A DNA stretch of 64,000 nucleotides, taken from the NCBI RefSeq assembly GCF_030463535.1, contig NC_132878.1, forward strand, positions 26,112,425-26,176,424, read 5' to 3'. Both the position numbers and the translations under genes were made by a program. Shown one piece after another: positions 22,782 through 36,056 of this stretch. The notes below the pieces were generated by a model. That model ran no database searches. It was not told where the DNA came from and worked only from the letters and a program-made list of their open reading frames with translations. How positions within the stretch are numbered: the stretch's first letter is position 1; each line of letters starts with the position of its first letter. Source of the stretch: Salminus brasiliensis. Lineage: Eukaryota > Chordata > Actinopteri > Characiformes > Bryconidae.

Positions 22782-23888
22782 TAGAAATTTTCACCATATC
22801 AGTCCAGTTCTATCAGCACTTCATTGGCTCCCAGTTAAATTCAATTCAAAATTATTTTTTTAACATATAAAGTCCTACATGGCCTCACTCCTGAGTACCT
22901 GCGGCATCTTATTACATATTACGAACCATCAAGACTACTTAGATTTCAGGGTGCTGGACTCCTACTCATTCCCAAAATTCAGAAAACCTCAGCAGGGGGA
23001 AGAGCCTTTTCTTATAAAGCCCCCCAAACTCTGGAATAACCTTCCAGATAACCTTCGGGACTCAGACACCGTCTCAATCTTTAAATCTAAGCTGAAAACT
23101 CATCTGTTTAGTTTAGCTTTTGGTAATTAATGTTTCTTAGATAAAGGTTGCAGGTCCAGGGGTTCGCGGACCCAGGGGATTGTAGTACACTGAGATGCTG
23201 GAGCTGTCGTCTCGCTGTCGTCTCGTTTTCAGGGTGCTCTCGTGTCTGTGTTACCTTCTGGCTCTCTCCTTATAATTAGGCTGTTATAGTCTGACCTGCC
23301 GGAGTCATCAGACACATTCTGATACTGCTCTGATCTCTGCTCTCCATAAAATTCCTCTCAGAATCTTCTCCGAGTAAATGGCCACCCAGCCCGACCTGCT
23401 GGAAGATTGCCCGCTGAGGTCCCCTCTACCTGCGTCAAACCAGCTGCCACCTACTGGTCTAACCAGCAGGCCCCCCACCCACCACCACCCATAACTGCTA
23501 CCTGTTTAATGACCATGTTAAAACCTAAAAAAAACCCAAATGGACTCGTAACTGTCTGCCACTATTAATATCACCATTATGAACTATCTGTTGTATCTGG
23601 TTTGGTCATTTTTATCATTAATGTTTAAATAGTTCTGACCAGAGGAGGATGGGTCCCCCTTGTGAGTCTTGGTTCCTCCCAAGGTTTCTTCCTCCAGCTC
23701 TGAGGGAGTTTTTCCTTGCCACTGTCGCCATTGGCTTGCTCACTGGGGGTCTTTGATCCATCATATCTTACGTTATTTTCTTCTTTCTTCTTTGTCTCTG
23801 TCTTTTATTAATCACTATTTATGTAAAGCTGCTTTGTGACGACAACAGTTGTAAAAAGCGCTTTACAAATAAATCTGACTTGACTTGA

Positions 23889-25843
23889 CTATATCACAGT
23901 GTGCTGGGGCAGAGGTTCTAGTGCAGGGCATTTTCTACACACTGCTTTTCTCTTAGAGGAACTGGGAAGCTGTGTGTAACCTGTAATGGTAGAAACTGGT
24001 TCCTTCTAATGAACTTTATTCCAAATCCTCATGGATTTGTACTTTCCTGAGAGTTGAACGAGTTTAATACTATATAATCTAGTACTATCTAGTACATGTC
24101 ACAGAGGGAGAAAACATGCCCTCGTTTTGGGGGGATTTCATGGAGTTGAGCGCTTTCACACGGTGTAATGGAGTTTGGGCGACCCCTAGTGGCAAGTGGT
24201 GAACTGCAGCTAGACTTAGCTTTGGTGCTTCTGAGCTGCGGTCCTTCAGCAGCAGACTGTGCTTCTAACGCTGGGGGCAGGAGCACAGCTCCGTGTTTTG
24301 TTGCTAAATTCAGATTAAAAACGTGTTTCAGTTAAAAATCCTCTACTCACTTCAACTATCATACAGATGAGCAAGTGTTGAGATGAAGACTGCACTGTTT
24401 TAGCTCGTAGTTCAGCTTTTATCAGCTTCGTCTTCGTTTCTCTGTCGTGAGTTTGGGTGAGGAGAACATGAGGCTCCATTTTCCTCTGTTTTCTCCAGTC
24501 CTGCTAGCGGTGGATGAACTAAGCCATGTTTTACTTTCATTAGAGATATTAGTATTTCTTTACCCAGCTTAAACCTGATCTGCAGTCATCACACCACCTA
24601 GAAGACTTTGAACCTCTCCAGCCCTTTTTTCCATTTCCAGTCTGAAATTACACTCCCACATCTTGAGGCTTTCTGCTCCAGCCTTATATAAACTAGAGGC
24701 AATTTCACCAGTTACTGAAAAGCCTTCACTTTTGGAGTAGAAAACATGTAGAAATATTGAAATTGATCTGCAGTGGTCAAAATATGATAAAAACCACAAA
24801 AAGAATTTTCCTGAATTTCATTTTAAAATCTAGATTTTAGAGACTATAAACTGAAGCCTTCATGTCCCCCAAAACTTTCTGCTTTGGACTCTCGTGTCAC
24901 CATGGGTCTACTTTCACCAGGCAACATTTGGAGCTGATCCCTCCTCCTGATTTGAAGTTCTTCTAGCTGGAGCTGACAGTGAACAGGCAGCTTCTCCAAG
25001 TGTCCTTTTAGAGTCTCCAAAGTCTCCAACCTCTGTATCATAAGAACAGCTCATTTTACTGCAGGAAAGGGATCGTGTATTATCTGCACTTGATGGCAAC
25101 ATGTTATCCTGTATTTCTTCACCTTCTTTTTACAAACTTACGTCATCCACCAGTTCTGATTGAATATTTTATTCTAGTGCCAAACCAAGAGCAATCACTA
25201 GTAGATAAGAGCAAAGAGGCAGGAGGGTCTAGTTTCACCTTTGCTTGTTTTATTTAGTCAGGTTTTGTTATTCTAGCTTTCACAGCTCTCACTGCTGTCC
25301 GACTCCAGCAAAGCCTCGGCTTCACTTTCCCGTTCCAACTCGGTCAAAATCTCTCCAACAGCATAAAATACTTTCTTCTATGGTTTCTGAGTTGGTTTTG
25401 AAGCTATTTTTATTGATTATTGCTGCCAATAATTTCTTCCTTCCTGAGAAGCTGCTTCAAGAAACAATCCTTCAGAAGGAAAAAGGTTCTGGAGCTGAGA
25501 TTTGAGAAGCTTCAGAGCTGCATGAATGAAATGCTGGATTTCTGATGGAAATCCATGATGTGAGCTGACAGACTGTAGATGAGCTGGTGTGAAAGGACTC
25601 CTTCACATCCTCACCTAATGCTTCCTTTTCCATCAGCTGTGTTACTGACAACTCACTGAACTCTTCATCTGCGGCTGTTTAAACACTCAAGCAGCAGAGA
25701 GGCTGAGAGAATGTGGGTTCAGCTCTGTGGAGAAGACGTGAAGAAGAGTCTTCATGTGAAGAGCTTCATCTTTTTCTCTCAGTTAATGAATGAAAGAGAA
25801 ACGTAGGAGATTCTTTTCAGATCTACAAGATTTAACACACACA
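23889..25843. other. Conserved spacer 3, right part
   Basis: It lacks about 60 bases present in spacers 1 and 2 near 24070-24095. It carries the minus-strand CTCF-like motif (24180-24192), the recurring unexplained short frames (24089-24286, 24569-24799, 24844-25041) and a minus-strand AATAAA at 25409-25414 for gene 3. Confidence 0.55.
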
Positions 25844-26687
25844 TCACTTCTTATCACATAACCTCACAGTTCCTCCAGAAACATAGAACCCAGCGTAGAG
25901 CGGCTGAGTGAATGTGGTGTGGAGTGTGTGTAGGAGGGTCATTGTGTCAGAGACGCTGTAGAAGGACAGAGTTCCTGCACTGTGATCCACATACACTCCT
26001 ATTCTGGAGGATGGTGGAGCTGAGAGCTCAGTCTGAATGTTGTTGTGGAGGAAAGAGAGAGAGGAGGAACACACCAGACTCCAGGACTGACTGTTGTGTC
26101 CAAACCCACACTCATTACCCCATCCTTTCCTGCTGATCCCTTTATATGAGACTGATATGTGCACACACCCAATTCCCCCTCTGCTCCACTCAACCTCCCA
26201 GTAACAGCATCCACACACACTCTCCTTACACAACACCTGTTCCCAGATGTTAAACCTCTCTGGATGATCAGAGTATGACTGGACTTTACTCCACATCACC
26301 ACTCTGTTCTTCTCAGACAGTCTGAGGTAATTAAATGCTGTGTTGGGATCCAGAGTCAGTCGACAGTAATCTACAGAAAAGTAAAGAAAAGAAAAGTTAA
26401 ATTATTTAAAGTAAAACACTGTTGCTGAGTGTGTGTGTGCTTGTGTGTGTGTGTTTAATTCAGTATATGTCTGTGTGTGTGTTTGTCTTTTAATGTGTGT
26501 GAATTTATTTCATTTAGTGTTGTGTTTGTGTGTGTTGGGTATGTATGTGTTTTGTGAATGTGTGTGAGTGTGTGTATGGATGTGAGCATTCCTTTTAAAT
26601 GGTTTGTGTTTGTATGTTTTCTTTGTGTGTGTGTGTGATATTGTTTTAATGTGTGTTTGATTCAGCAATTGTGTTTGTTTGGTATGT

Positions 26688-26738
<51 letters not shown>

Positions 26739-27168
26739 ACATACATTGCAGAAAATCTCTGGTTTTTGGCTCTGAGGATAAAATCTGAACTGCTGCAGCT
26801 GTGGAGACACACAAACACAACAGTATGAATAGAATAAAATAGAATAGAATAAAACAGAGTAGAGTAGAATAGAGTAGAATTAAAATGTTCATGAAGATTA
26901 AAGATAAAGTTTAAAACGTAAAAACAATCTTTATTTCTAAGAAACTTTGGAGATCAGTCATTTCAGTCTTTCTCTCTCTCTCTCTAAAACAGGATTTACC
27001 TGTTGATAAATATAACAGTTTTGTAGAAATATGAGAGAAGTAATAACAGTAATAATAGAGGAACAGCAATAATACAATAATTCATGTAAAGCAAATAAAT
27101 GATATTTTTAAGGAGTGCTCTTTTAAATGTATGTTAATTACACTGATCAGTTACCAGCATCTTTCTCG

Positions 27169-27218
<50 letters not shown>

Positions 27219-28689
27219 GGTCTAATGAAATATGACACTCTGTTACAGTGTGAATCTGTAAAGGTGGACCAATTCCAGCCACCAGAGGGCAGCGGTAGTC
27301 CGATAATCAGTCCTAACTCCCAGCACCTGGTGAGCTGAGTATATATACTCCTCAAGGAACAACCAGAGTGGCTGGTTCTTTGTGGAGCACATGGTGTTTA
27401 CAACATACACGTGGTTATTTGGTGTTGTTTCTGTCTTGTCTCTTTTGGAAAGTTAGGTCTCACCCTTCCCTACTTTCCAATTCCTGTTTAAAAGAAGGCA
27501 GTGATGTTTCTCCATCCCCTTCTCCTAGTTTACTCATTTATCTTTAGGAAGAACTGGAGGTTCAAGGAACCTCCCTCTTTTCCCTCCTTATTTTTCTGCC
27601 ATAGCTTTGTTTGGGAGTCCAAGCTATTTAGTTCGCCTCAGTTCAAAGAAGGCAGCCAGCCTCCCCTGACATCGTTGTCTGGTTTTCCCGCTCAAACCCT
27701 CCCCTGTGCAGTGGTAAAGTAGTGGTAAAGTACCTGGTTTCTGATCCCGTGGACCTGGGTTCAATTCCCACTGAAAGTTGGGATATCATTAAGTTCTGAT
27801 ACCCATGCCTTTCTGTTCCACATCTTGACAGCTAAGTGTTTAGGTCATATTCTAACTACCACTGGTAGCTCTATCGGTAGGGCCCTGGACTAGTCCCGCT
27901 AGTGCTACCATTACAGAATCAGCTGCTGGACACAGGTGGTGGCTGCAGTGCGTGGTCAGTGTGTAGAGGAACAGTAAGAGGAACAGAGTTCAATTAGATC
28001 ATTTCTATGGAGCTCAGAGGAAACTTGTCTCACTTGTCCTCTTTCTGTCCAAGTAAAGATTCCCATCCTTATGTCTGACAGCAGGACAGCTGCTCTTACC
28101 ATGTGGAGGGATCTTCCAGAACTCCTCTCTGCAGAATTCCTCTAGTCGCTCTTTCAGCTCAGAGACAGATTTCCTCACTCCATCAAATGAGGGATGTTGA
28201 TGGACAGGAATGCTGGCTGAGTCCTCAGATCCAGAAGAGACACAGAGAGACTGGAAACTCTACAGAGAGAAGAAACACAATGGAGGAAGATGAAGGTGGA
28301 GAAGAGAGATGAAGGAGATCAGAACAAATGAGACTAAAGAGAAAGTTGGGATCACAGACAGCTTTATTTAGTGGAGCTTAATGAACTTCTGCTGAGAGGA
28401 GCTTTACAAGCTTGATGAGGAGCAGCTTCCTCTGTAGATCAGTGAGTGTTACCTGGAGGAAATGGAGGTGATCCTCTGTGTGTGAAAGCTGCTCCAGCTC
28501 AGTGTGTCTCCTCTTTAGATCAGCCATCTCCTGCTGCAGTTTCTCCAGGAGTTCTTCAGCTCCACTCATTTCAGCCTTCTCCTGAGCTCTGATCAGCTCT
28601 GTTACCTCAGAGCGCTTTTTCTCAATGGAGCGGATCAGCTCAGTAAAGATCCTCTCACTGTCCTCCACTGCTGCCTGTGCAGAGTGCTG

Positions 28690-28753
<64 letters not shown>

Positions 28754-30538
28754 TGAATATCCTCTGTTACACAACACTCCTTGTCTCAGATGTAGTCGAT
28801 CAGCTCAGTCATGTTTGGTGTGTGAAGTCTGGTTCTCTAGGTTTCACTGGAGCTACAAGGCTAATGTAGCAATGGTGTAAAAGTACTCTGATTCTGATGA
28901 GATCTGAGTATTAGTAAGAGTGAAGGAAAGGAGCTGGAGGAATAATCAATCAGAGTAAAGAGGAATTATTTGCTTCATAAAGGGAAGAAAGGAAAAGTGA
29001 AAGCTGCAATGAATCAAATCACTTCTAATGAATGTGATCTTTAGCAGAGCTGTTTCAGTACTGTGACCTGACCTGGATCCTGACTGGAATTGTTCAGAAA
29101 CATCATATTTTTATTTATTTGTATAAACATTTTCTAGTATTTTTCTGAACCATAGTAGGTTGGACTCATGTTTGAGGTAAACACTAAAACACAGAACAGT
29201 ACTGAAGATCCTCACATTCTGATTATTAGATCTTTGTGTTGATTAATGTTGTAAAAAAGCATAGCAGGTAAATATTTCTGCTTTTTTACTGTAAAGCCGT
29301 TCTAACAACAACTGGAAGCTCCTATTCGATCAGTAACAGATCATTTGTTCAGGAAATGTAGTAAAAATAAGGTAACCTTGTTTATGTGGAGTCTGACACT
29401 GTATTACACACTGTTATCTATAAACATGAAAAAGAAATGATCTGTGCATTTGTCAGGTTTTATAGATTAGAAATAGCTACATTAGCCTCAGTCCTTCACT
29501 GCAGAACTGAAAAGCAAACTTCAGACCCCGAACAGCTTTTGACTCTGTTTGGGAAAAGGAGAAAAACTGTGTCTTTCTGTTCTCACCTTAAGAGTGTTCA
29601 CTGTCTGTTCCAGCTCCTGCAGCTTCTTCTGCTTCTCCTGGATCCTCTGCTGGAGTTTCTCCTGCATCTCTTTTAGCTGAGTCTATGAACAAACAGATTT
29701 TATGATGTTTATGAATTTGTGTGAATTATGATCTAGATGGGTGTTGGCTGGTTACACATTCACTAACTGCTCTGATCAGTTTATTGAACTCTTCCGTACA
29801 AACAGCATTTGAACTCATTCCTTCAAAATCTATGTACTAAAATCAAGAACCGACTTTCTTTAACTCGATCAACTGATTAATGAAACTCCTTCTGGATGAG
29901 GTATCTAATTAGTCTGAGCTGATTCTGAATGATCTAACAGTTCTCACCTGTTTCCTGCTTCTTTCTGTTGTAGCTGAGACTGTATCGTGTCCCCTGTGAT
30001 CCTCCATTGTACATAAATAGCAGATAGAGCTCTGATCAGTACGACAGTAGATCTCGATCAGTCTGTCATGCTGAGAGCAGATCTTCTCTTGTAGCTGGGT
30101 GGACGCTTTGACCAGCTTGTGCTTCTTCAAGGCAGGAACTTCATAGTGAGGTTTAAGATGAGTTTCACAAAAGGAGGCCAGACACATCAGACAGGACTTG
30201 ATGGCTTTGAGTTTTCTCCCGGTGCAGAAATCACACTCCACATCTCCAGGTCCAGCGTAACGGGGAGCAGGAGAAGCAGCTTGGAGTTGTGTCTTCTTCA
30301 GTTTCTCCACCACTTCAGCCAGCATGTTGTTCCTGCGTAGAACAGGCCTTGGAGTGAACGTCTCTCTGCACTGGGGGCAGCTGTAGACCCCCCTCTGTTC
30401 ATCCTGATCCCAGCAGTCATTAATACACACCTTACAGAAACTGTGTCCACAGGGAGTGGTCACTGGGTCCTTCAGCAGATCCAGACAGACTGGACAGCTG
30501 AACTGCTCGTGATCTACTGAAATACTGGCCTCTGCCAT
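25844..30538 (-). CDS. ftr-like: finTRIM gene 3
   Basis: Coding exons are 29948-30538, 29587-29682, 28453-28686, 28100-28259, 26745-26798 and 25844-26370, giving 553 residues with an intact frame. Exons 1-4 translate identically to gene 1 (RING loop TTPCGHSFCKVC). Exon 5 is 54 nt: an in-frame loss of one GAA codon turns KTREDFLQ into KTRDFLQ. The B30.2 exon is distinct, with EWSRGGIGCVHI, KGWGNECGFGHN, SLVC and QTELS changes. The 5' half therefore has a different history from the 3' half; the switch lies in intron 4 near 27660. Confidence 0.93.
26693..26734 (-). repeat. CA repeat after the exon 5 donor, gene 3
   Basis: Twenty-one units. Confidence 0.8.
27241..27910 (+). repeat. Composite LTR-like/SINE-like block, intron 4 of gene 3
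   Basis: It carries the exact CTCF core CCACCAGAGGGCA (27279-27291), the TATA box and the B-box (27758-27768). About 20 bases are missing near 27432 compared with gene 1. Confidence 0.4.
28363..28368 (-). terminator. Intronic poly(A) signal, intron 3 of gene 3
   Basis: AATAAA 9 nt after the in-frame TAA (28378-28380); sequence identical to gene 1. Confidence 0.55.
28692..28751 (-). repeat. GT repeat at the exon 3 acceptor, gene 3
   Basis: Thirty units, the longest of the six. Its length is the only difference I noticed between genes 1 and 3 across this half. Confidence 0.85.
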
Positions 30539-30583
30539 TTTCCTGCACTTCTAGACTGAGAGAGAGCAGCACTCTGAGATCAC

Positions 30584-30593
30584 TTTCATTTTC
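30584..30593 (-). promoter_or_regulatory. ISRE core, gene 3
   Basis: GAAAATGAAA on the minus strand, 46 nt upstream of the ATG. Confidence 0.65.
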
Positions 30594-30645
30594 TCTGAAC
30601 TGAGCAGGAATGACTTCCTGCTTTCCTGCTGCTCAGAGTGTCACA

Positions 30646-30687
30646 GAGAGGGGAGGAGAGAGAGGGAGAGAGAGAGAGAGAGAGAGG
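30646..30687. repeat. GA repeat in the gene 3 5' flank
   Basis: Same length and same interruptions as the gene 1 tract. Confidence 0.85.
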
Positions 30688-31171
30688 ACAGAACTGATTG
30701 GTGGACTGGGAACTAAATATCTTGCACTTTGGCAGAACACATGACCGTTTAACTATTAGCTAAATTCATCAGCAAGAAATACAGCATTAAGTGGCTTTTA
30801 CACACAGTGCTCCTCATGATCCAGGAGGGAGAGGAGCACACTTGGCTAAATCCCTCATGGTGGGACATATTATTAGGTACTTCTTATTTTACATTATTTT
30901 ACGGACTGTTAAAGACTGATGGAAAATAACAGACATTTTCAACAGTATTATTCTGTTATTCTAAAGAAAGATTCTGTTGTAAATGGTCTGAATGTGAAAT
31001 GCATTATGGGACATTTTTTAGACAAGTCCTAATAAAGCCAGCTTTAACCTCTTCATTACAGTTTGTAATTTAGACACATTTTACTGTGTTTTTATGAATT
31101 ATTTAGCGTTTTATTAACAGTGATATCATGTGTTTATAAAAGCAGCATTTTACTGTACATTTCTACAACAG
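30688..31171. other. 5' flank of gene 3
   Basis: No gene is seen. It appears identical to 8361-8844. Confidence 0.5.
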
Positions 31172-31573
31172 TGTAACAGGCAGGACTTGTTCATTTATTA
31201 TGTATCAGTCAGGATCTGTGAAGGACCTGTTAGCATGTATTATGCATCAGCTAGGACCTGGGGAGAGTTCTCCTCCCGCGAGCTGTATTGGGCAGCGCCC
31301 ACAGGTGTAGTCTGCGTCTATTGGGCATGACGTCAACACAGCATGGCGCCTATATCTATCCGGACTTGCGCAACAGCGTTTGTTTGGCGTGGTGAACGCA
31401 GGTAGTATGAGTTATTGCTCTACAGACGGTGGGTGGATCATGTTTTATAGGAAGTGTTCTGTCTGTTTGTTCAGTTGAGGTACTTGATAAATCTGAGTTC
31501 AGGTAACTGTGGCGCCGCATTAGTTAAAGTGGACTGGGTTCTATTGGTGGACCCATTTGGTATTAAGGTTACA
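31172..31573 (+). repeat. LTR-like element, short form
   Basis: 402 bases from TGTAAC to GTTACA with the CRE palindrome. The AATAAA is changed to GATAAA. Confidence 0.45.
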
Positions 31574-31790
31574 TTTACAGTAACTTATTGGAAACCCTGC
31601 TACTTTTTTTTTTGCTACAAATCACTGCCATGTTTAAACAGTGTAACAAGCAGTGCAGTGATGCTGAGACTAATGCTGTGTATGAACCATAACACACTCT
31701 GCTCTGACAAATCTAATTTGTGTATATATTTATTTATTTTAATTAGTTTAGTGGACAGTCACATGAGCGCAGCTAGTCAAGTCTCCCTGT

Positions 31791-32428
31791 TCCATCTCCA
31801 GCACCATCACACTGAATGTGGGGGTGACCCAACACAGTGCCACAGGGGGTTCTGAGTTCTCTGCTGAAAAACTCAAATCACTTCATGAAGTTCACCAATG
31901 ATAAACCAGTGCTGGGTCTGATCAGCATACAGAGAGGAGGTGCAGAGACTGGCAGACTAGTGTAAAGTCAGCAGCCCTTACCTGAAGGTAGACAAGACTA
32001 AAGAAATGGTTGTTGACTTTAGGAGAACGCTACACAACCACTCTCCGCTCAACATCGACAGTCCAACAAGACTGCAACAGCACTTTCCCCACAAGCAATC
32101 TGACTCCAGTGAAAGCATTGCACTACATACTACCTCACTACATCCCTGGACTCTGCACATTTATTGACCTATTTAAAAAAAATGGCTGCTCTAACCTGTG
32201 CTGCACTCTACTGGTTAGAACATGATATGCACATTTTATTGCACAACCCTACTCCCCACTACTCTCAGACTCTTATTTATTTGCACTCTCTAGTCTGCAC
32301 TGTATGCCTTGTGTTGTGCTGTCTGTATTCACTTGTTTTGTGTTGGACTTTTGTTTCTGTCTGCACTGTGTTGCGTTGCACCATGGTCCTGGAGGAATGT
32401 TTTGTTTCACTGTGTACTGTGAGTTAAA
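31791..32428 (+). repeat. LINE 3' fragment, deleted form, spacer 4
   Basis: Same deletion junction as spacer 3, at 32061/32062. Confidence 0.6.
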
Positions 32429-33282
32429 ATGACCAAGCCTCTTGACTTGGTCAGTCATAGCTGATTAAAATTTGTATAAATATCTATGCTGACATCAGAC
32501 ACCTTAAACTGATAACTGACCTTTTTGTTTGATTTTATAATCTGATTGGAGCTACAAACACTGCAGGAATCTACAGAACAGTCATCATGGTCTTGTTAGC
32601 ACAACATGCCTTTAAAACTCCAACCAGAAGACCTCATAAAGAACTGAGGAGTGGATGTAGCTCTTTGGGAGGAGTCACATTATCTGCTGCTCCCAGAAAA
32701 AATCTCCCTCATGCTGGTTAAGGGTCAGCAGATGAGGATTGCACCTCCAGAAGCAAAAAGACCATAAAGCTAATCCGTAATGAGATTAGTCTGACTTGTG
32801 TTTCCAGGTATAGCAGGATTGTGTGAACTGATTCAGATAGACAATATGGTCAGTGTGAACTTGCTGCTGGTCATGTCTCACAGGATTAGTAACCAGTGAA
32901 TGAAGCACATCAGCATTAGACAGAGATATGAAGTTTATAGTGGACAGTCACATGATCACAGCTAGTTCAGTCTCCCTGTTTCATCCTGTTTATCTCTCAT
33001 ACATTTGTTACAATGTCCAGTCTTACATTTCTCTGGTGTTTAGATCAGCTCTTACATTTACATCACTACACCTCTCAAGTGGGTGGGTGTGAGACTCACA
33101 CATTGTTCTCGAATCTCACAGCAAACCTCTGAAATCAACTTTACTAAATATCTCAGACTTCAAACTCCTGCTAAAAGCATATTACTCAGCATGTTTGGAT
33201 TCAGGGCCTTTATTCTGTCTTGATGTCCACTGTCTGCTGTGCAGCAAGAGGGACATCTTGTGCTGGTATGATGGTGCTATAT
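32429..33282. other. Conserved spacer 4, part left of the LINE insertion
   Basis: Spacer sequence closest to spacer 3. No gene is seen. Confidence 0.5.
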
Positions 33283-33390
33283 GCCAAAGGCTAGATTACT
33301 GTAATGCACTTTTGTCAGGTTGTTCCAGCAGGAACCTCAATAAACTTCAGCTGGTTCAAAATGCTGCAGCCAGGGTCCTTACTAAAACTA

Positions 33391-34944
33391 CAAACCGGAT
33401 TCCAAAAAAGTTGGGATACTAAACAAATTGTGAATAAAAACTGAATGCAATGATGTGGAGATGGCAAATGTCAATATTTTATTCGTAATAGAACATAGAT
33501 GACAGATCAAAAGTTTAATCTGAGTAAATGGAACATTTTAAAGGAGAAATATGTTGTTTCAAAATTTCATGGCATCAACAAATCCCAAAAAAGTTTGGAC
33601 AAGTAGCAATAAGTGGCTGGAAAAAGGAAATTGAGCTTATAACGATCAGCTGGAAGACCAATTAACACTAATTAGGTCAATTGACAACATGATTGGGTAT
33701 AAAAAGAGCTTCTCAGAGTGTCAGTGTCTCTCTGAAGCCGCGATGGTAAGAGGATCACCAATTCCACCATTGTTGCGCAGAAAGATAGTGTAGCAATACC
33801 AGAATGGTGTTACCCAGCGTAAAATAGCAAAGACTTTTAAGTTATCATCATCAACCGTGCTTAACATCAAAAGATTCAGAGAATCTGGAACAATCGCTGT
33901 GTGTAAGGGTCAAGGCCGTAAAACTCTACTGGATGCTCATGATCTCCGGGCCCTTAAACGTCACTGCACCTCAAACAGGAATGCCACTGTCAAGGAAATA
34001 ACAGAATGGGCTCAGGAATACTTCCAGAAATCATTGTCCACAAACACAATCCACCGTGCCATCCGCCATTGCCAGCTGAAACTCTACAGTGCAAAGAGGA
34101 AGCCATTTCTAAGCAAGCTCCACAAGCTCAGACGTTTGCACTGGGCCAGGGGTCTTTTAAAATGGAGTGTGGCAAAATGGAAGACTGTTCTGTGGTCAGA
34201 TGAGTCACGATTTGAAGTTCTTTATGGAACACTGGGACGCCATGTCATCCGGACCAGAGAGGACAAGGATAACCCAAGTTATCAAAGCTCCGTTCAGAAG
34301 CCTGCATCACTGATGGTATGGGGTTGCATGAGTGCTTGTGGCATGGGCAGCTTGCATGTCTGGAAAGGCACCATTAATGCAGAGAACTATGTTTAGGTTC
34401 TAGAACAACATATGCTCCCATCTAGACGTCATCTCTTTCAGGGAAGACCCTGCATTTTTCAACTGCAGCAGTCACAACATCATGGCTACGTAGGAGAAGG
34501 ATCCGGGTACTGAAATGGCCAGCCTGCAGTCCAGATCTTTCACCTATAGAGAACATTTGGCGCATCATAAAGAGGAAGGTGCGACAAAGAAGGCCCAAGA
34601 CGATTGAACAGTTAGAGGCCTGTATTAGACATGAATGGGAGAGCATTCCTATTTCTAAACCTGAGAAACTGGTCTCCTCTGTACCCAGACGTCTGTTGAG
34701 TGTTGTAAGAAGAAGGGGGGATGCCACACAGTGGTAAAAATGGCCTTGTACCTACTTTTTTGGGATTTGTTGATGGCATGAAATTTTGAATCAACATATT
34801 TCTCCTTTAAAATATTCCATTTACTCAGATTTAACTTTTGATCTGTCATCTAGGTTCATCTATTGACATTTGCCATCTCCATCATTGCATTCAGTTTTTA
34901 TTTACAATTTGTTTAGTGTCCCAACTTTTTTGGAATCCGGTTTG
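33391..34944 (+). mobile_element. Tc1-like element, second copy
   Basis: TA duplications at 33389-33390 and 34945-34946, with the same inverted repeats as the first copy. Confidence 0.85.
33743..34735 (+). pseudogene. Tc1-like transposase, inactivated, second copy
   Basis: It shares the TAG after NAENYV (34394-34396) and the loss of the second aspartate region. It also has a CAG-to-TAG change near 33791 and a small in-frame loss near 33865, so only 33857-34396 stays open. Confidence 0.75.
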
Positions 34945-36056
34945 TAGAAATTTTCACCATATCAGTCCAGTTCTATCAGCACTTCATTGGCTCCCAGTTA
35001 AATTCAATACAAAATTCTTTTTTTAACATATAAAGTCCTACATGGCCTCATTCCTGAGTACCTGCGGCATCTTATTACATATTACGAACCATCAAGACTA
35101 CTTAGATTTCAGGGTGCTGGACTCCTACTCATTCCCAAAATTCAGAAAACCTCAGCAGGGGGAAGAGCCTTTTCTTATAAAGCCCCCCAAACTCTGGAAT
35201 AACCTTCCAGATAACCTTCGGGACTCAGACACAGTCTCAATCTTTAAATCTAAGCTGAAAACTCATCTGTTTAGTTTAGCTTTTGGTAATTAATGTTTCT
35301 TAGATAAAGGTTGCAGGTCCAGGGGTTCGCGGACCCAGGGGATTGTAGTACACTGAGATGCTGGAGCTGTCGTCTCGCTGTCGTCTCGCTGTCGTCTCGT
35401 TTTCAGGGTGCTCTCGTGTCTGTGTTACCTTCTGGCTCTCTCCTTATAATTAGGCTGTTATAGTCTGACCTGCCGGAGTCATCAGACACATTCTGATACT
35501 GCTCTGATCTCTGCTCTCCATAAAATTCCTCTCAGAATCTTCTCTGAGTAAATGGCCACCCAGCCCGACCTGCTGGAAGATTGCCCGCTGAGGTCCCCTC
35601 TGCCTGCGTCAAACCAGCTGCCACCTACTGGTCTAACCAGCAGGCCCCCCACCCACCACCACCCATAACTGCTACCTGTTTAATGACCATGTTAAAACCT
35701 AAAAAAAACCCAAATGGACTCGTAACTGTCTGCCACTATTAATATCACCATTATGAACTATCTGTTGTATCTGGTTTGGTCATTTTTATCATTAATGTTT
35801 AAATAGTTCTGACCAGAGGAGGATGGGTCCCCCTTGTGAGTCTTGGTTCCTCCCAAGGTTTCTTCCTCCAGCTCTGAGGGAGTTTTTCCTTGCCACTGTC
35901 GCCATTGGCTTACTCACGGGGGTCTTTGATCCATCATATCTTACGTTATTTTCTTCTTTCTTCTTTGTCTCTGTCTTTTATTAATCACTATTTATGTAAA
36001 GCTGCTTTGTGACGACAACAGTTGTAAAAAGCGCTTTACAAATAAATCTGACTTGA

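Larger units (their letters stand above)
21119..23888 (+). mobile_element. L2-like LINE 3' end, split by a Tc1-like element
   Basis: Broken LINE coding sequence: a RLDYCNALLSG-like block left of the Tc1 element, then HISPVLSALHWLPV- and LHGLTPEYL-like blocks to the right. The tail is of the fish LINE type and ends AAGCGCTTTACAAATAAA plus a TGACT repeat. A CTATAT target duplication flanks the insertion (21113-21118 and 23889-23894). The empty site is intact in spacers 1 and 2. Confidence 0.75.
33283..36056 (+). mobile_element. L2-like LINE 3' end with nested Tc1, second copy
   Basis: Same insertion point and CTATAT duplication (33277-33282 and 36057-36062) as in spacer 3, so it was copied with the unit and not inserted again. 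It has one extra GCTGTCGTCTC unit near 35375. Confidence 0.75.
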
